A stretch of 64,000 nucleotides of DNA, taken from the NCBI GenBank assembly GCA_023413135.1, contig JAEZQK010000022.1, positions 1 through 64,000 on the forward strand, written 5' to 3'. This document shows positions 40,630-49,905 of this stretch, piece after piece (positions within the stretch are counted from its first letter, which is position 1; the number at the start of each line of letters is the position of its first letter). Source of the DNA: Bacillota bacterium. Its GTDB lineage: Bacteria; Bacillota; Clostridia; Christensenellales; Aristaeellaceae. A model generated the notes under the pieces. That model was not told the DNA's origin, did no database searches, and worked only from the letters and a program-made list of their open reading frames with translations. Made by a program: the position numbers and the translations under genes.

Positions 40630-43347
40630 ATGTACGCGAACAGCACGGCCTTTAAAACGGCCATGGCGCAGCCCTCCAGGACGCTTACTTGCCGGGGAAC
40701 GCTGCTATCTCCGGCTGGTGTCATAACAAACCTGCCTGCCGTTCAGATTGTGGGCTGGCAGGTGGATGAATCCTGTGCTGATGCCGGGCTGCCTCTGGGT
40801 ACAGTGCGGGCGGCAAAGGTGACGCTGCGGCTGGACAACAGCGGGAAAGCCTGGCTTGGCGTGTCGCTTGATGGGTATTTACTGACTCTTGAACAGGGCG
40901 TACTGGACGGTGCCACATACCGCTACGCCCCCATTGGCCAGTATGTCATCGAATCCGGCCGGGCGCAGGAACAGGATACCGTGGCGATCTACACCGGCAG
41001 CGACCGGATGGCTGGTACAATGCTAAAGCCTTTTTCAGACAATGTCGGCAACTACCCTCGTACCTTGCTGCAAATGGCGCAGGCCGTGGCTTCGCAGGCG
41101 CAGATCACTTTGGGCACCACCAGCTTCACCAATTCGGGTGTGACAATCCCCAGCATGCCGGCATGGCCTGAAGGTGTAACCCGGCGTGATGTGATAGGGT
41201 ATATCGCTTGCATCGCCAGTGGCTTTGCGCGTATTGGTCGGACAGGGAATCTTGAAATCATATCTATTGCCGTCGCTGTTGCTGCCACCATCGGCCCCGA
41301 TAGATATAAAACCCTAGATAAGCCCGGCAATACCTTTGGTCCGTTGAATACGATTTTTGTATCTGGGTATGGTGCGCCGGAAGGCACTTCAGCGAATAGG
41401 TACGCTGTCAATCCGGGTATAGTGGACAATTCCGCGAATTCCATCCAGATCGGTAATAATCCCTTGCTGGCGCACGGATCCTCAACACTGGCCACGCTGA
41501 CAAGTAATATGCTTTCCGCCCTTGGCGGATTGGAAGTATCCGCTACTACTGTATCTTGGCAAGGTGATCCATCCTGGGAGTGCGGGGACCGGGTCCAGGT
41601 TATTGATTTACAAGGTAACCCCGTCAAAACGATCATCACCAAGCAAGTGCTTACCTACGGGACCGGGTTTGGCATGCTATCATCCTGCGTTATTGATGGA
41701 GTGACAAAAGCAGACAGCCGGAACCGCTCTACAAAGGTTTTTACCCCTGACGGGAATGTGAACGCTGCCCGAGTGATCGGCCCCATGGATCTCATGCGGG
41801 TGTGGATGCGAGCCAGTGACAGCTTTGTGGATGCTGAAATCATCAACGGCAAGGGAACGCTGCGCGAAAACACAAACCCTGAAAGCCCATATTACGGCGC
41901 CACTTACGAAGGAGCGGGCTTCATCGCTTTTTCCAATCAGAAGGACGGTGAAGGCAATTGGATATGGCGTATTGGCCTCACTCCCCGCGGGATTGCCGGG
42001 GATCAGGTTTTTATAGAAACAGAGCATGGCGTTTATTTGAGCGCAAGCGGTGCTGTGCAGGAACTCGCTGAAGGCGTTGGCGCGGTGTCGGACAGCTTGG
42101 ATGCCCTGGCCGATCAGGTAGACGGCAAATCCACCATATACTTTGGGGCTACTGAACCACCGCAAAAAGCGACCGGAGATTTCTGGTACAAAAATAATGT
42201 GAATCCTGTTATCGTGTACCGCTGGTCCGGCAGTGCTTGGGTGAATGTTACCACCACGGTCCTTTCTGCCGCATTGCAGGCCGCCGCATCAGCGCAATCC
42301 ACAGCCGACGGGAAGATACGTACATTTGCTCAAACAACTGCTCCCACCGGCATGACCGCTGCAGACGTTGGGGACTTATGGTTTGATACTGCCAACAATA
42401 ATAAAGTATCCAGGTGGTCGGGCACGGCATGGCAGCTATATCAAGATACCCATAATGATGCCGCGGTGACGGCGCACGCAAATTCAATTGCAGCTCTCAA
42501 TACAGCCGTAGGCGGAAAGACCACAATCTTCTACCAGCCCGGCCAGCCGACCGCTACAGCAACGGGTGACGTCTGGTATGATACCGACGCAAGCCCAGTT
42601 ACCATAAAGCGCTGGTCAGGCTCGGCGTGGGTGGACATCACCACCGTAGCACTTGCACAGGCCCTTTCAGCGGCAGGCACGGCCCAGGCCACCGCTGATG
42701 GGAAGGTGCGGACATTCGCCCAGATTGACGCACCAACGGGCATGACGGCCACCGATGCAGGCGACCTATGGATAGACACCAACGACAGCAACAAGCTTTA
42801 CCGCTGGTCCGGGAGTGCTTGGGTGGCGGTGCAGGATACCCACAATGATGCTGCTTTGGAACAGGTACAAACCGATGTAATCACAAATCTAGGCCTTACA
42901 TCCGAGGCAATCAACGCTTCAGCGGCCCGCATCACCACCATTGAATCAGCATTGCCAGGCATGGCCACCAAGACCGAGGTTAACGCACAATTTGCCGTTG
43001 CGCAGTTGGATGTCAACGGCTTATTCGTGCGCGTCGGAACCGCCGAAGGCAAAGTTTCGGGGCTGGAAAGCGACGCCACCAACCTTAAAAGCTTTAAGAA
43101 CGTGCAAGAAACCGTCTTTAAGGTCACTCCTGAGGGGGCCGTGGTGGGCCAGACTGGCGTGCCAACGTCCGTGCTCGTTGCGGCTAACAGAGTTGCTATC
43201 AGGGATCAGTACAACAATGAGGTCACAAAAATCACCGATAACAAAATGGAGATTGAAAACGCCGACATACGTAAACAAATGACGGTAGGTTTTGTGGCCC
43301 GTACAAAACTAGCTGACGGCAGTTGTGGCGACAAATGGATAGGATAG
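40630..43347 (+). CDS. tail-tip protein with C-terminal tandem repeats
   Basis: Protein of 905 aa (GGAGG before ATG). The N-terminal 330 residues resemble baseplate/Tal-type proteins (EQGVLDGATYRYAPIGQYVIESGR, GDRVQVIDLQGNPVKTIITKQVLTY). Residues about 495-750 hold four repeat units with the pattern GD(F/L/V)WY(D)T ... (L/V)YRWSGSAWV, alternating with DGK(I/V)RTFAQ and DTHNDAA. The C-terminus has a helical segment and ends NADIRKQMTVGF. The repeats look like carbohydrate-binding or collar modules and are likely to vary between relatives. Confidence 0.85.
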   Translation: MYANSTAFKTAMAQPSRTLTCRGTLLSPAGVITNLPAVQIVGWQVDESCADAGLPLGTVRAAKVTLRLDNSGKAWLGVSLDGYLLTLEQGVLDGATYRYAPIGQYVIESGRAQEQDTVAIYTGSDRMAGTMLKPFSDNVGNYPRTLLQMAQAVASQAQITLGTTSFTNSGVTIPSMPAWPEGVTRRDVIGYIACIASGFARIGRTGNLEIISIAVAVAATIGPDRYKTLDKPGNTFGPLNTIFVSGYGAPEGTSANRYAVNPGIVDNSANSIQIGNNPLLAHGSSTLATLTSNMLSALGGLEVSATTVSWQGDPSWECGDRVQVIDLQGNPVKTIITKQVLTYGTGFGMLSSCVIDGVTKADSRNRSTKVFTPDGNVNAARVIGPMDLMRVWMRASDSFVDAEIINGKGTLRENTNPESPYYGATYEGAGFIAFSNQKDGEGNWIWRIGLTPRGIAGDQVFIETEHGVYLSASGAVQELAEGVGAVSDSLDALADQVDGKSTIYFGATEPPQKATGDFWYKNNVNPVIVYRWSGSAWVNVTTTVLSAALQAAASAQSTADGKIRTFAQTTAPTGMTAADVGDLWFDTANNNKVSRWSGTAWQLYQDTHNDAAVTAHANSIAALNTAVGGKTTIFYQPGQPTATATGDVWYDTDASPVTIKRWSGSAWVDITTVALAQALSAAGTAQATADGKVRTFAQIDAPTGMTATDAGDLWIDTNDSNKLYRWSGSAWVAVQDTHNDAALEQVQTDVITNLGLTSEAINASAARITTIESALPGMATKTEVNAQFAVAQLDVNGLFVRVGTAEGKVSGLESDATNLKSFKNVQETVFKVTPEGAVVGQTGVPTSVLVAANRVAIRDQYNNEVTKITDNKMEIENADIRKQMTVGFVARTKLADGSCGDKWIG

Positions 43348-43359
43348 GAGGCGGATGCC

Positions 43360-45975
43360 TTGCCGACCTTACAATTTAACCTGACATCGTTCACCAACAA
43401 AAACGCTGACCTACGGGGCGGTGCTTCTTTTTCGGCTTACGCATCCGGGGCTGGTGTAGCCAATGCCATGGTCACGGCGGTGCGGCTGACCCTTAACAAT
43501 ATCCGAATCTATTCCACTCAATGCTTCCTAGAACTGGTTAAGGGCAGCGGGATCGGTACGACTGCGAATTTTGCCCAAAACCCCAATATTCATAATCAAA
43601 CGGTTTCCCTGATATCCTTTGCCTCTGCCCTTGCCCAGTCGGGCGACGGCCCGATTGTTTTCACGGTCAGGGCCAGCAGTGGCAGCACCGGCAACCTGAT
43701 CAATCTCCGTGACAACGTAAGTGGCGTCCTGGAGACTGACTATTTTATTCCCCAGTCTGATTTTTCTTTGGACAAGGCCGAGCTCGACGCAGGACAGACG
43801 ATCACAGCCACGATCACGCCCACGCACCCAGACGCAGACCATGAAATTATATGGCGCTTCCAGACCGCCTATAAGGACTATTCGAGCATCCAGAGCGACA
43901 GTGCCAGCTATACAGCGCCTTTTGGCAAGTCATTGACTGTGCCTCTCACATGGTTGGACGCTATCCCAAATTCCGAATCTGGCTTAGCTACCGTCACCGT
44001 AAATACGTACATGGGCGGCGTGCTCACTGGGTCCGTTACGAAGCAATTCACGATCAAGGCCGGTGCTGCCATCGTACCCAACATATCCTCCCTGTCCGCT
44101 GCCCGAATCAACAATGGTGTACCGTCTGCCTGGGCTGAATATGTCCAGGGGATCAGCGGTGTGCAGCTTACGGCCAACGGTGTATCAGGTGTCTACGGGA
44201 GCAGCATCGTCGAAATAAAAATGACCGGTGGCGGCGTGACTGGATTTACAAGCCCGTATAGTACCCCTGCGATAAATGCTATAGGCACAGTCACGTTCAC
44301 CTGCCAAGTGACGGATTCCAGGGGACGCAAAAAATCGGTGACGGTAAGCGTCACGTTCCGTGCCTACGATCCGCCCAGGATAGATTCCATTGATGCAATC
44401 CGCTGCAATTCGGACGGTACACCTAACGATTCTGGGACGTATGTCCTGGTAACGGCAAATTATACGATAGCAAGCGTAAACGGCAAAAACGCAGTTGCTT
44501 CCATGGTGACCTCCAGGCGGCCATATGTCGGCGGGGACTACACCCAAATATATACGACCATAAAAGGTTCTGGCGTTGCGTACGTAGCGGGGAGCGGCTT
44601 TGTTGCTGCCAATAGTTATGTTGTAAGGGTCGGCATTACTGATGGATTGTATTATGTCGAAGCGACTGATATTGTACCCACGGAAAGCTGGCTGCTGCAT
44701 TACAGGGTTGGTGGCCGTGGCGTTGCCATAGGCATGATTTCACAGCGTATTGATGCCTTTGAGGTAAACCCTGCTTGGGAAATCTACTACAAGGGGCAGA
44801 CGCTGGATGCTCGTTTCGGGAACGTTGATACGTCTGGAATTCGGCAGGTGCCTTACGGCGGAACCGGTCTGGCCAGTGTGGCGTCAGGAAGCTATTTACG
44901 TGGGGCTGGAGTAGGCGCCTTGCAGCCGCGTACGCCTGCGCAGGTGCTTGCAGACATAGGGGCTGCTGCTGCTTTACACACCCACGTCAAGGCGAACATC
45001 TCTGACTTTGCTCACACTCACCCGGTGGGGGAAATCACAGGAACGCTTCCCGTGGCAAGCGGTGGGACAGGATTGGTCAACGTACCGAGTGGCAATTATC
45101 TTAGAGGCGCTGGCACGGGTCCGCTTGCGCCTCGAACACCTGCACAGGTGCTTGCTGATATCGGGGCCGCTGCTGCCGTGCATGCACATGGAGCAGGCGA
45201 TTTATCTGGTGTTTTGCCACTCACTGGCGGCACAATGACAGGCGCGATTGGTAACGGTTCCACGACGGATTTAATCATTGGCACGGGAGCACTTGAACAG
45301 CATGTAACATTCCAGCACTGCGGCACTGGAGATCAGACTGTGTTTTTATATGGTGCTTCGCCTACTTCCGGGAATGTGATAGGTTTATGGGATGGAACAA
45401 ATGCTCGTTCTGTTTGGGCTTACTCCGTTGCTGGAAGTTTTTCTATTAACAGACCTTTTGTTGTTAATGATAATAGTACATTAAGCGGAAATGTGACTAT
45501 TAGGAATCCCACAGCCGGAGCGCGCACAACAATTTATCAGTATTCTAATGATACTACAGTACCTACAGATTTTAGATTCGGTGGCACTACAGGAGTATGG
45601 ACTTTGACTGGGCGCGGTTCAGGCGAATCCTATATGGCGGGATTCTATAATTACAGTGCGGGTAAATACGCATTGCAACTATTTACAGATGGGTCTGCGC
45701 AAGTAAATGGAACATTTACGGCTTACGCGGGATACCTCAAATCTGTTTCTTCCGGGAAATCAATACAGATCGGTTCATGGAATACAAGTTACTGTCATTA
45801 CAACACTGATGCAGATGTTGGCCATTGGTTTAACAAGGGGATGCGCGTTGAAGGCGAGATATACGCTGGGCCTAGTTATAATAAGCGCGTATATCATGCC
45901 GGGAATCTTTTAGGCGGTCCTGGCATCCCCTCCGGAGGCGTGGACGGCGATATCTGGCTGCAACACGTTGCGTAA
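43360..45975 (+). CDS. tail fibre / minor structural protein, DUF859-like, with receptor-binding repeats
   Basis: Protein of 871 aa from TTG 43360 (AGGAGGCGG upstream). Residues 1-480 match the DUF859-type phage structural protein. Residues about 500-620 contain two copies of a unit GGTGL ... SG(S/N)YLRGAG.G.L.PRTPAQVLADIGAAAA.H.H, with HTH(P)VGEITG and HAHGAGDLSG spacers as in many tail fibres. The last 250 residues (QHVTFQHCGTGDQTVFLYGASP ... MRVEGEIYAGPSYNKRVYHAGN) are the likely receptor-binding tip. Confidence 0.88.
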   Translation: MPTLQFNLTSFTNKNADLRGGASFSAYASGAGVANAMVTAVRLTLNNIRIYSTQCFLELVKGSGIGTTANFAQNPNIHNQTVSLISFASALAQSGDGPIVFTVRASSGSTGNLINLRDNVSGVLETDYFIPQSDFSLDKAELDAGQTITATITPTHPDADHEIIWRFQTAYKDYSSIQSDSASYTAPFGKSLTVPLTWLDAIPNSESGLATVTVNTYMGGVLTGSVTKQFTIKAGAAIVPNISSLSAARINNGVPSAWAEYVQGISGVQLTANGVSGVYGSSIVEIKMTGGGVTGFTSPYSTPAINAIGTVTFTCQVTDSRGRKKSVTVSVTFRAYDPPRIDSIDAIRCNSDGTPNDSGTYVLVTANYTIASVNGKNAVASMVTSRRPYVGGDYTQIYTTIKGSGVAYVAGSGFVAANSYVVRVGITDGLYYVEATDIVPTESWLLHYRVGGRGVAIGMISQRIDAFEVNPAWEIYYKGQTLDARFGNVDTSGIRQVPYGGTGLASVASGSYLRGAGVGALQPRTPAQVLADIGAAAALHTHVKANISDFAHTHPVGEITGTLPVASGGTGLVNVPSGNYLRGAGTGPLAPRTPAQVLADIGAAAAVHAHGAGDLSGVLPLTGGTMTGAIGNGSTTDLIIGTGALEQHVTFQHCGTGDQTVFLYGASPTSGNVIGLWDGTNARSVWAYSVAGSFSINRPFVVNDNSTLSGNVTIRNPTAGARTTIYQYSNDTTVPTDFRFGGTTGVWTLTGRGSGESYMAGFYNYSAGKYALQLFTDGSAQVNGTFTAYAGYLKSVSSGKSIQIGSWNTSYCHYNTDADVGHWFNKGMRVEGEIYAGPSYNKRVYHAGNLLGGPGIPSGGVDGDIWLQHVA

Positions 45976-46005
45976 CAATGAAATTGCGGAGGGTGGTGGT
46001 CCAAG

Positions 46006-46572
46006 CTGTTCTATACAATTTTCTCCGCACAGGCGTCCAGCGACTTCATTGTTGACAGCAACCCTAGCGGAAGTGGCGTCATATATAACCTCATAAAGGA
46101 GCCTTCAAATTACCCGTCAAACATCTTGATCCCGTGGGGGGCCTTGATCCGTGAAGTAGAGTTCTTCATCACGGATACCTACCAGTATTCCAGTCATCGA
46201 TATGCAAAGGTGATGCATACGGAATTCGCAGAGGATATGGGAGCACGGTTTACGACGTCCGGGGCAAGTGCATCAACCAACGTACACGAAGAACTGTCAA
46301 AATACTTATACAACGACAGAAAATTCTACATGAACGACAGCGGAATCCCGATAAGGATCAGAGGAGATGGTAACGACAGCGGGTATAGTGCTGGTTCTGT
46401 GTTTCGTATTCTGTCGGGCGCATGGATACAGTTGATCGTAAGTTGGGACTTGCCAATTCAGCCGTGGCAAAAAGCAAGCGGTGTATGGGGCAAACGCCTG
46501 TTCTGGAACAAGCAAAACGCGGTCTGGTATCGCACACACGCACATCAAAAAGTGGGAGGTGTTTGGAAATGA
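46006..46572 (+). CDS. tail-tip associated protein, start uncertain
   Basis: The open frame extends from 45982 to 46572 and is protein-like throughout: KLFYTIFSAQASSDFIVDSNPS ... NILIPWGALIREVEFFIT, ending with VWYRTHAHQKVGGVWK. No ATG, GTG or TTG occurs before TTG 46126. GGAGGGTGGTGG lies just before CTG 46006, which I take as the likely start (188 aa); the alternative TTG 46126 would remove well-coded residues. The Trp-rich end resembles C-termini of tail fibre accessory proteins. Confidence 0.6.
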   Translation: MFYTIFSAQASSDFIVDSNPSGSGVIYNLIKEPSNYPSNILIPWGALIREVEFFITDTYQYSSHRYAKVMHTEFAEDMGARFTTSGASASTNVHEELSKYLYNDRKFYMNDSGIPIRIRGDGNDSGYSAGSVFRILSGAWIQLIVSWDLPIQPWQKASGVWGKRLFWNKQNAVWYRTHAHQKVGGVWK

Positions 46573-47012
46573 TGGGTAAGCAAAGGACGAAGATCATTGC
46601 AGGTGATCAAATTATCTCGGAGGTCGATATACTGGCTAACGAGGAATATTACGAAGGTAAAGCGCGGCCTACGCTTTGCGTTGTATCTGACTTCCCGTTA
46701 ACCGACGATCAGATCAATGCAATGGTTGCCAACGACTGGCATCTGATGGAGCAGGACAAGGATGGCGTCGAAGTTGAAAAAGACGTGCGCAGGGGATACA
46801 ATGCTGTTTTTAGTTATCAGACCGTGTTTGTTCAGGTCGAAACACCGGATGAACGCGAGGCGGCCCTACGTCAAAGAATCGCGGAACTCGAAGCGGCAAA
46901 TGCTGCCGTCGAGGGTGCGCTTTTCACTTTACAAAAACAAGTTACGCCCATTACGAAAGGAGAGACCGAAAATGACCTTGGACAGTCAGCAGCAGAAGAA
47001 CCAACTCTTTAA
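46569..47012 (+). CDS. tail accessory protein with coiled-coil end
   Basis: Protein of 147 aa from ATG 46569 (GGGAGGTG upstream), beginning MMGKQRTKIIAGDQIISEVDILANEEYY. It has a Glu/Val-rich core (MEQDKDGVEVEKDVRRGYNAVFSYQTVFVQVETPDEREAA) and a C-terminal heptad region RQRIAELEAANAAVEGALFTLQKQV. It overlaps both neighbours. Function unknown; position suggests a fibre accessory or lysis-associated role. Confidence 0.65.
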   Translation: MMGKQRTKIIAGDQIISEVDILANEEYYEGKARPTLCVVSDFPLTDDQINAMVANDWHLMEQDKDGVEVEKDVRRGYNAVFSYQTVFVQVETPDEREAALRQRIAELEAANAAVEGALFTLQKQVTPITKGETENDLGQSAAEEPTL

Positions 47013-47253
47013 CCTACTCAATCAGGTACAGATCAGCGGACCGTTTCATGAAGCAGTGCAGCAGGTGGTGCAGACACAGGACCTGATCCAGGCGGTGGCG
47101 GCGGCAGAAATCAGGACGCCCGGCACGCCTGCACAGGGCGGGCAAGTGCCTGAGCAGGAAGAAAGCTCCAAAGAATCTACTCCCCCGGTTGAGAATGCCA
47201 AGACATCAGGCCCGCCTAAGGCCGTAGGAAAGGGTATGGCGGGAACCAAGTAG
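46972..47253 (+). CDS. small protein, unknown
   Basis: Protein of 93 aa from ATG 46972 (AAAGGAGAG upstream), overlapping the previous gene by 41 bases. The N-terminal helix NQLFNLLNQVQISGPFHEAVQQVVQTQ is followed by a disordered Pro/Glu-rich tail. XkdX-like small proteins occupy this place in many phages, but the match is weak. Confidence 0.6.
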   Translation: MTLDSQQQKNQLFNLLNQVQISGPFHEAVQQVVQTQDLIQAVAAAEIRTPGTPAQGGQVPEQEESSKESTPPVENAKTSGPPKAVGKGMAGTK

Positions 47254-47281
47254 AGGTTGCATCGAAAGATGCAGCCTTTTA
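47254..47281 (+). terminator. hairpin before the endolysin gene
   Basis: GGTTGCATC pairs with GATGCAGCC (one G-T pair) across GAAA, followed by TTTT. It separates the tail genes from the lysis cassette and may be a partial terminator. Confidence 0.7.
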
Positions 47282-47297
47282 AATTGGAGGTGATACC

Positions 47298-48101
47298 ATG
47301 CCACCTATATCAACAGCGGCCTTCCTTGCAGCCTGCAAAGCCATTCAAGCCGCAAAACCCACATACAAGAAAGGCTGCGACGGGAGTAATGGTTATTGCG
47401 ACTGCATTGGGCTGATCATCGGCGCAGTGCGCAGGGCCGGTGGGGCATGGAAGGGGACCCACGGCAGCAACTACACCGCAAGGAATGAAATGCGGGAACT
47501 GGTGTCCATCACCAGCGTGGCCCAGCTACAGCCCGGAATAGCAGTATACAAACGTTGGGCGCCTGGTGACGCAAAATACGCTCTTCCGGCTGGTTATAAA
47601 TCCCATGCCGACCAGGGCGATTATTACCATGTGGGCGTGGTCATCAGCGTGGCACCCCTGCAGATCAAGCACTGCACATCCTGGACCGGAGGCAGCGGTA
47701 TCAAGATTGATACATCCCTGGGCAATTGGAAATGGGGTGGCCGGCTGAAAAAAGTATCTTACGATGGTCAGGGAGGAGGTGAAGAAATCATGGATACGCT
47801 GTGGGTAGGCAAGGTGATTGGGGGAGGTCTGAACCTGCGGGCTGATGCCAACGAAAAGGCAACACGCATTTTGCAGATTCCATCCGGCCAGACGGTCAAG
47901 ATCCTGGACAAGGATTCTCCTGAAGGATGGGTATATGTGGATTACAATGGCAAGCAGGGCTATGTCATGGTGAAGTTCCTTCAAAACATCGAGGATGAGC
48001 CCGACGGCAGCCCTCAGGAGGGAACAGACAAGGTTAACCTGAGCCTGAGTAGAGCGACGGCGCAAGAACTCCTGATAGCCCTGCAGGGCCAAATCAAGTA
48101 A
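47298..48101 (+). CDS. endolysin: NlpC/P60-type peptidase with SH3b domain
   Basis: Cell-wall hydrolase of 267 aa (GGAGGTGATACC before ATG). The catalytic Cys is in NGYCDCIGLIIGAVRRAGG and the His in GDYYHVGVVISV, the order of NlpC/P60 (D,L-endopeptidase). Residues about 165-230 are an SH3 cell-wall binding domain (WVGKVIGGGLNLRADANEKATRILQIPSGQTVKIL ... GWVYVDYNGKQGYVMVKFL). No signal peptide, so release depends on the holin. Confidence 0.92.
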   Translation: MPPISTAAFLAACKAIQAAKPTYKKGCDGSNGYCDCIGLIIGAVRRAGGAWKGTHGSNYTARNEMRELVSITSVAQLQPGIAVYKRWAPGDAKYALPAGYKSHADQGDYYHVGVVISVAPLQIKHCTSWTGGSGIKIDTSLGNWKWGGRLKKVSYDGQGGGEEIMDTLWVGKVIGGGLNLRADANEKATRILQIPSGQTVKILDKDSPEGWVYVDYNGKQGYVMVKFLQNIEDEPDGSPQEGTDKVNLSLSRATAQELLIALQGQIK

Positions 48102-48195
48102 TTTGCAGGTGGGTTAGGTGAAACATTGTCGCACTTGCCGCGGGAATCCTGCAGGAGGCCGTGTGGCCTTATTTTTATGTGGAGGATGACTACTA

Positions 48196-48525
48196 ATGAC
48201 GATTGACGACAAAACGTTAGGTATTGTCTTTACGGTACTTGCCTTGCTGATATCTTTGGCCGGGATGCTGTATACGCGCAAACGCAATGCCCAACTTGAT
48301 GCCAAGCAGGCAGCCTTTGATTCAAAGAATGATGCCGGGGAAGACACAAGCCTGCGGATGGATCTAAAGTACATAATGCGCGGCGTGGATGACATCCGCG
48401 TGGACCAGCAGCGCATGCGCGAGGACATGGGGCACATGGCAGAGCGTATCACGCGCTGTGAGGAAAGCTGCAAATCTGCTCACCGCCGCCTGGACGAGCA
48501 TATTAAAATGCACCCACCTGACTGA
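48196..48525 (+). CDS. XhlA-like lysis membrane protein
   Basis: Protein of 109 aa with one N-terminal membrane helix (GIVFTVLALLISLAGMLYT), a coiled coil (MRGVDDIRVDQQRMREDMGHMAERITRCEESC) and a polar end. This resembles haemolysin XhlA-type proteins that accompany holins in Bacillota prophages. TGGAGGATG precedes the ATG. Confidence 0.8.
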   Translation: MTIDDKTLGIVFTVLALLISLAGMLYTRKRNAQLDAKQAAFDSKNDAGEDTSLRMDLKYIMRGVDDIRVDQQRMREDMGHMAERITRCEESCKSAHRRLDEHIKMHPPD

Positions 48526-48582
48526 CATCGGGTGGGTGGAAATATCAAAAACATAGGATATATTGAAAGGAAGGTATCTATC

Positions 48583-48780
48583 ATGGAACAAAATCGTTGG
48601 AAATCCAAAGTCACTTGGGCGGGCCTATCGGCCACGTTGCTGCTACTGGCTGGACAGTTGGGGCTGTATGATGCCCTGAATATCACGCAGTCTTGGGCAC
48701 AAACCGTCGTGGATTTGATTCTGTCCCTGCTGGTAGCATTCGGTGTGCTGAACAACCCGACCAATCCGGAAGGTTTCTGA
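48583..48780 (+). CDS. holin
   Basis: Protein of 65 aa with two membrane segments (WAGLSATLLLLAGQLGLY and VVDLILSLLVAFGVL) and the family ending NNPTNPEGF. AAAGGAAGG precedes ATG. Together with the endolysin and XhlA-like protein it completes the lysis cassette and releases the endolysin through the membrane. Confidence 0.9.
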   Translation: MEQNRWKSKVTWAGLSATLLLLAGQLGLYDALNITQSWAQTVVDLILSLLVAFGVLNNPTNPEGF

Positions 48781-48809
48781 GCTACCTGGTGTGGCAGGGA
48801 GAAGATGGA

Positions 48810-48838
48810 CCCCGTCCTTCCGGTTGGAGGGCGGGGAA
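48810..48838 (+). terminator. late operon terminator
   Basis: ACCCCGTCCTTCC pairs with GGAGGGCGGGG around GGTT. It follows the holin and ends the late operon. No T run follows, so the function is inferred from position and stem strength. Confidence 0.6.
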
Positions 48839-48855
48839 CTATTCTTGCCGAAAAA

Positions 48856-48867
48856 GAACGAACGTTC
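48856..48867. promoter_or_regulatory. LexA (DinR-type) SOS box
   Basis: GAACGAACGTTC, in the context AGAACGAACGTTCC, fits the Gram-positive consensus CGAACRNRYGTTYC at 13 of 14 positions. A TATTAT -10-like box lies 25 bases downstream, and the ATG of the two-gene cargo unit is 60 bases downstream. The gene pair should therefore be induced by DNA damage. Confidence 0.75.
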
Positions 48868-48927
48868 CCGATTCCCAACAAGTGAAAACTGTGGTATTAT
48901 GTGGGAAAATATCGAGGAGCGTATAAA

Positions 48928-49905
48928 ATGAAAAAAGTACCCGTATACTTTTATTATGTTACTGTTTTTGCAGCCAGTATGAGCGGAAGGGATATTTTTA
49001 GGTTTTCTGAATTTCTGCATAGCTTTACAAAAATGCTAGAGAGCCTGCAGGGCAAGGAATTGATTGAACGTAAAAAAGATTACTTCTCTGATCAGAAGGT
49101 TGTTTGGCTTGATGAATTGTGTGTACTTGGAAACGGAAACTATAACTTGACATTCAAATCTGCGAAGTATAACCATGTGCGGAATGTAATCGATACACAA
49201 ATAATGGAAGAAAGAGGAGCGATAAAACGTTCTGTTGATGGCGACGAAGAAAAAACTCATTTATGTTTACGATATAATGGACGCGATAACCGCATGATTT
49301 GCATTCAGGAAAGCAACTACTATGGTATTGGCATTACCAAAATAGTCAGCTATTTGAATCATTCATTGGCTTCATATCGTGAAGAGACTGACGAAGATAT
49401 GAAATATAGCCTCGTCAAGGAAGATATGCCGGGAGATGACTTCCTTATGGAGTTACAGAGAATGAAGAGCATATCCTTATTAAAGGTAACTGTTGATAGG
49501 GCCGATATGCAAGATGATTTTTTGCGTCTTGCCAATCGGGATAATATTAAAGATACCATCGATATAACTATTGGTAAAGTTGCCCGTTTTAAGTTTATTC
49601 CAAAAAACTTGGTTGCAGAGTACTACAGGGATCATCGTAGTGCTAACATAATCAAACGCATTGTGGCAGAGGGGAAGAATCAATCCGGACCGTTCCGACT
49701 TGATACTGAAGCGATTAAGATGAAACAATTTTTGGAAGTCGACACAACGGAGTTAACAGACGAAGTAAATAGCGAAAGCTTTTTTAGTAAGTCGCAAGAA
49801 AAAATTGAGGATTTAAGGAGTAGGCAGAATGAGATTCGAAATAAAAAAGATCGTAGCTCTCATGCCGGTTTCAGATTATCTAAAAACGAGGCGACACCTG
49901 TCTAA
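48928..49905 (+). CDS. soluble protein of a two-gene SOS-controlled unit, RexA-like in layout
   Basis: Protein of 325 aa from ATG 48928 (GAGGAG upstream). No family is certain. It begins MKKVPVYFYYVTVFAASMSG, has a beta-rich middle (NYNLTFKSAKYNHVRNVIDTQIMEERGAIKRSVDGDEEKTHLCLRYNGRDNRMICIQESNYYGIG), a second domain with DDFLRLANRDNIKDTIDITIG, and a charged C-terminal tail. Length, order (soluble sensor then four-helix membrane protein) and short matches such as DTIDITIG versus the RexA DSLDIVI stretch recall lambda RexA. Kiwa KwaB is another possibility. The gene overlaps its membrane partner by 77 bases. Confidence 0.6.
   Translation: MKKVPVYFYYVTVFAASMSGRDIFRFSEFLHSFTKMLESLQGKELIERKKDYFSDQKVVWLDELCVLGNGNYNLTFKSAKYNHVRNVIDTQIMEERGAIKRSVDGDEEKTHLCLRYNGRDNRMICIQESNYYGIGITKIVSYLNHSLASYREETDEDMKYSLVKEDMPGDDFLMELQRMKSISLLKVTVDRADMQDDFLRLANRDNIKDTIDITIGKVARFKFIPKNLVAEYYRDHRSANIIKRIVAEGKNQSGPFRLDTEAIKMKQFLEVDTTELTDEVNSESFFSKSQEKIEDLRSRQNEIRNKKDRSSHAGFRLSKNEATPV

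Noticed and set aside
46422..46568. Upstream extension of the 46569 gene
   Set aside because: The extra 49 codons overlap the preceding tail gene in another frame, and GGGAGGTG stands directly before ATG 46569.
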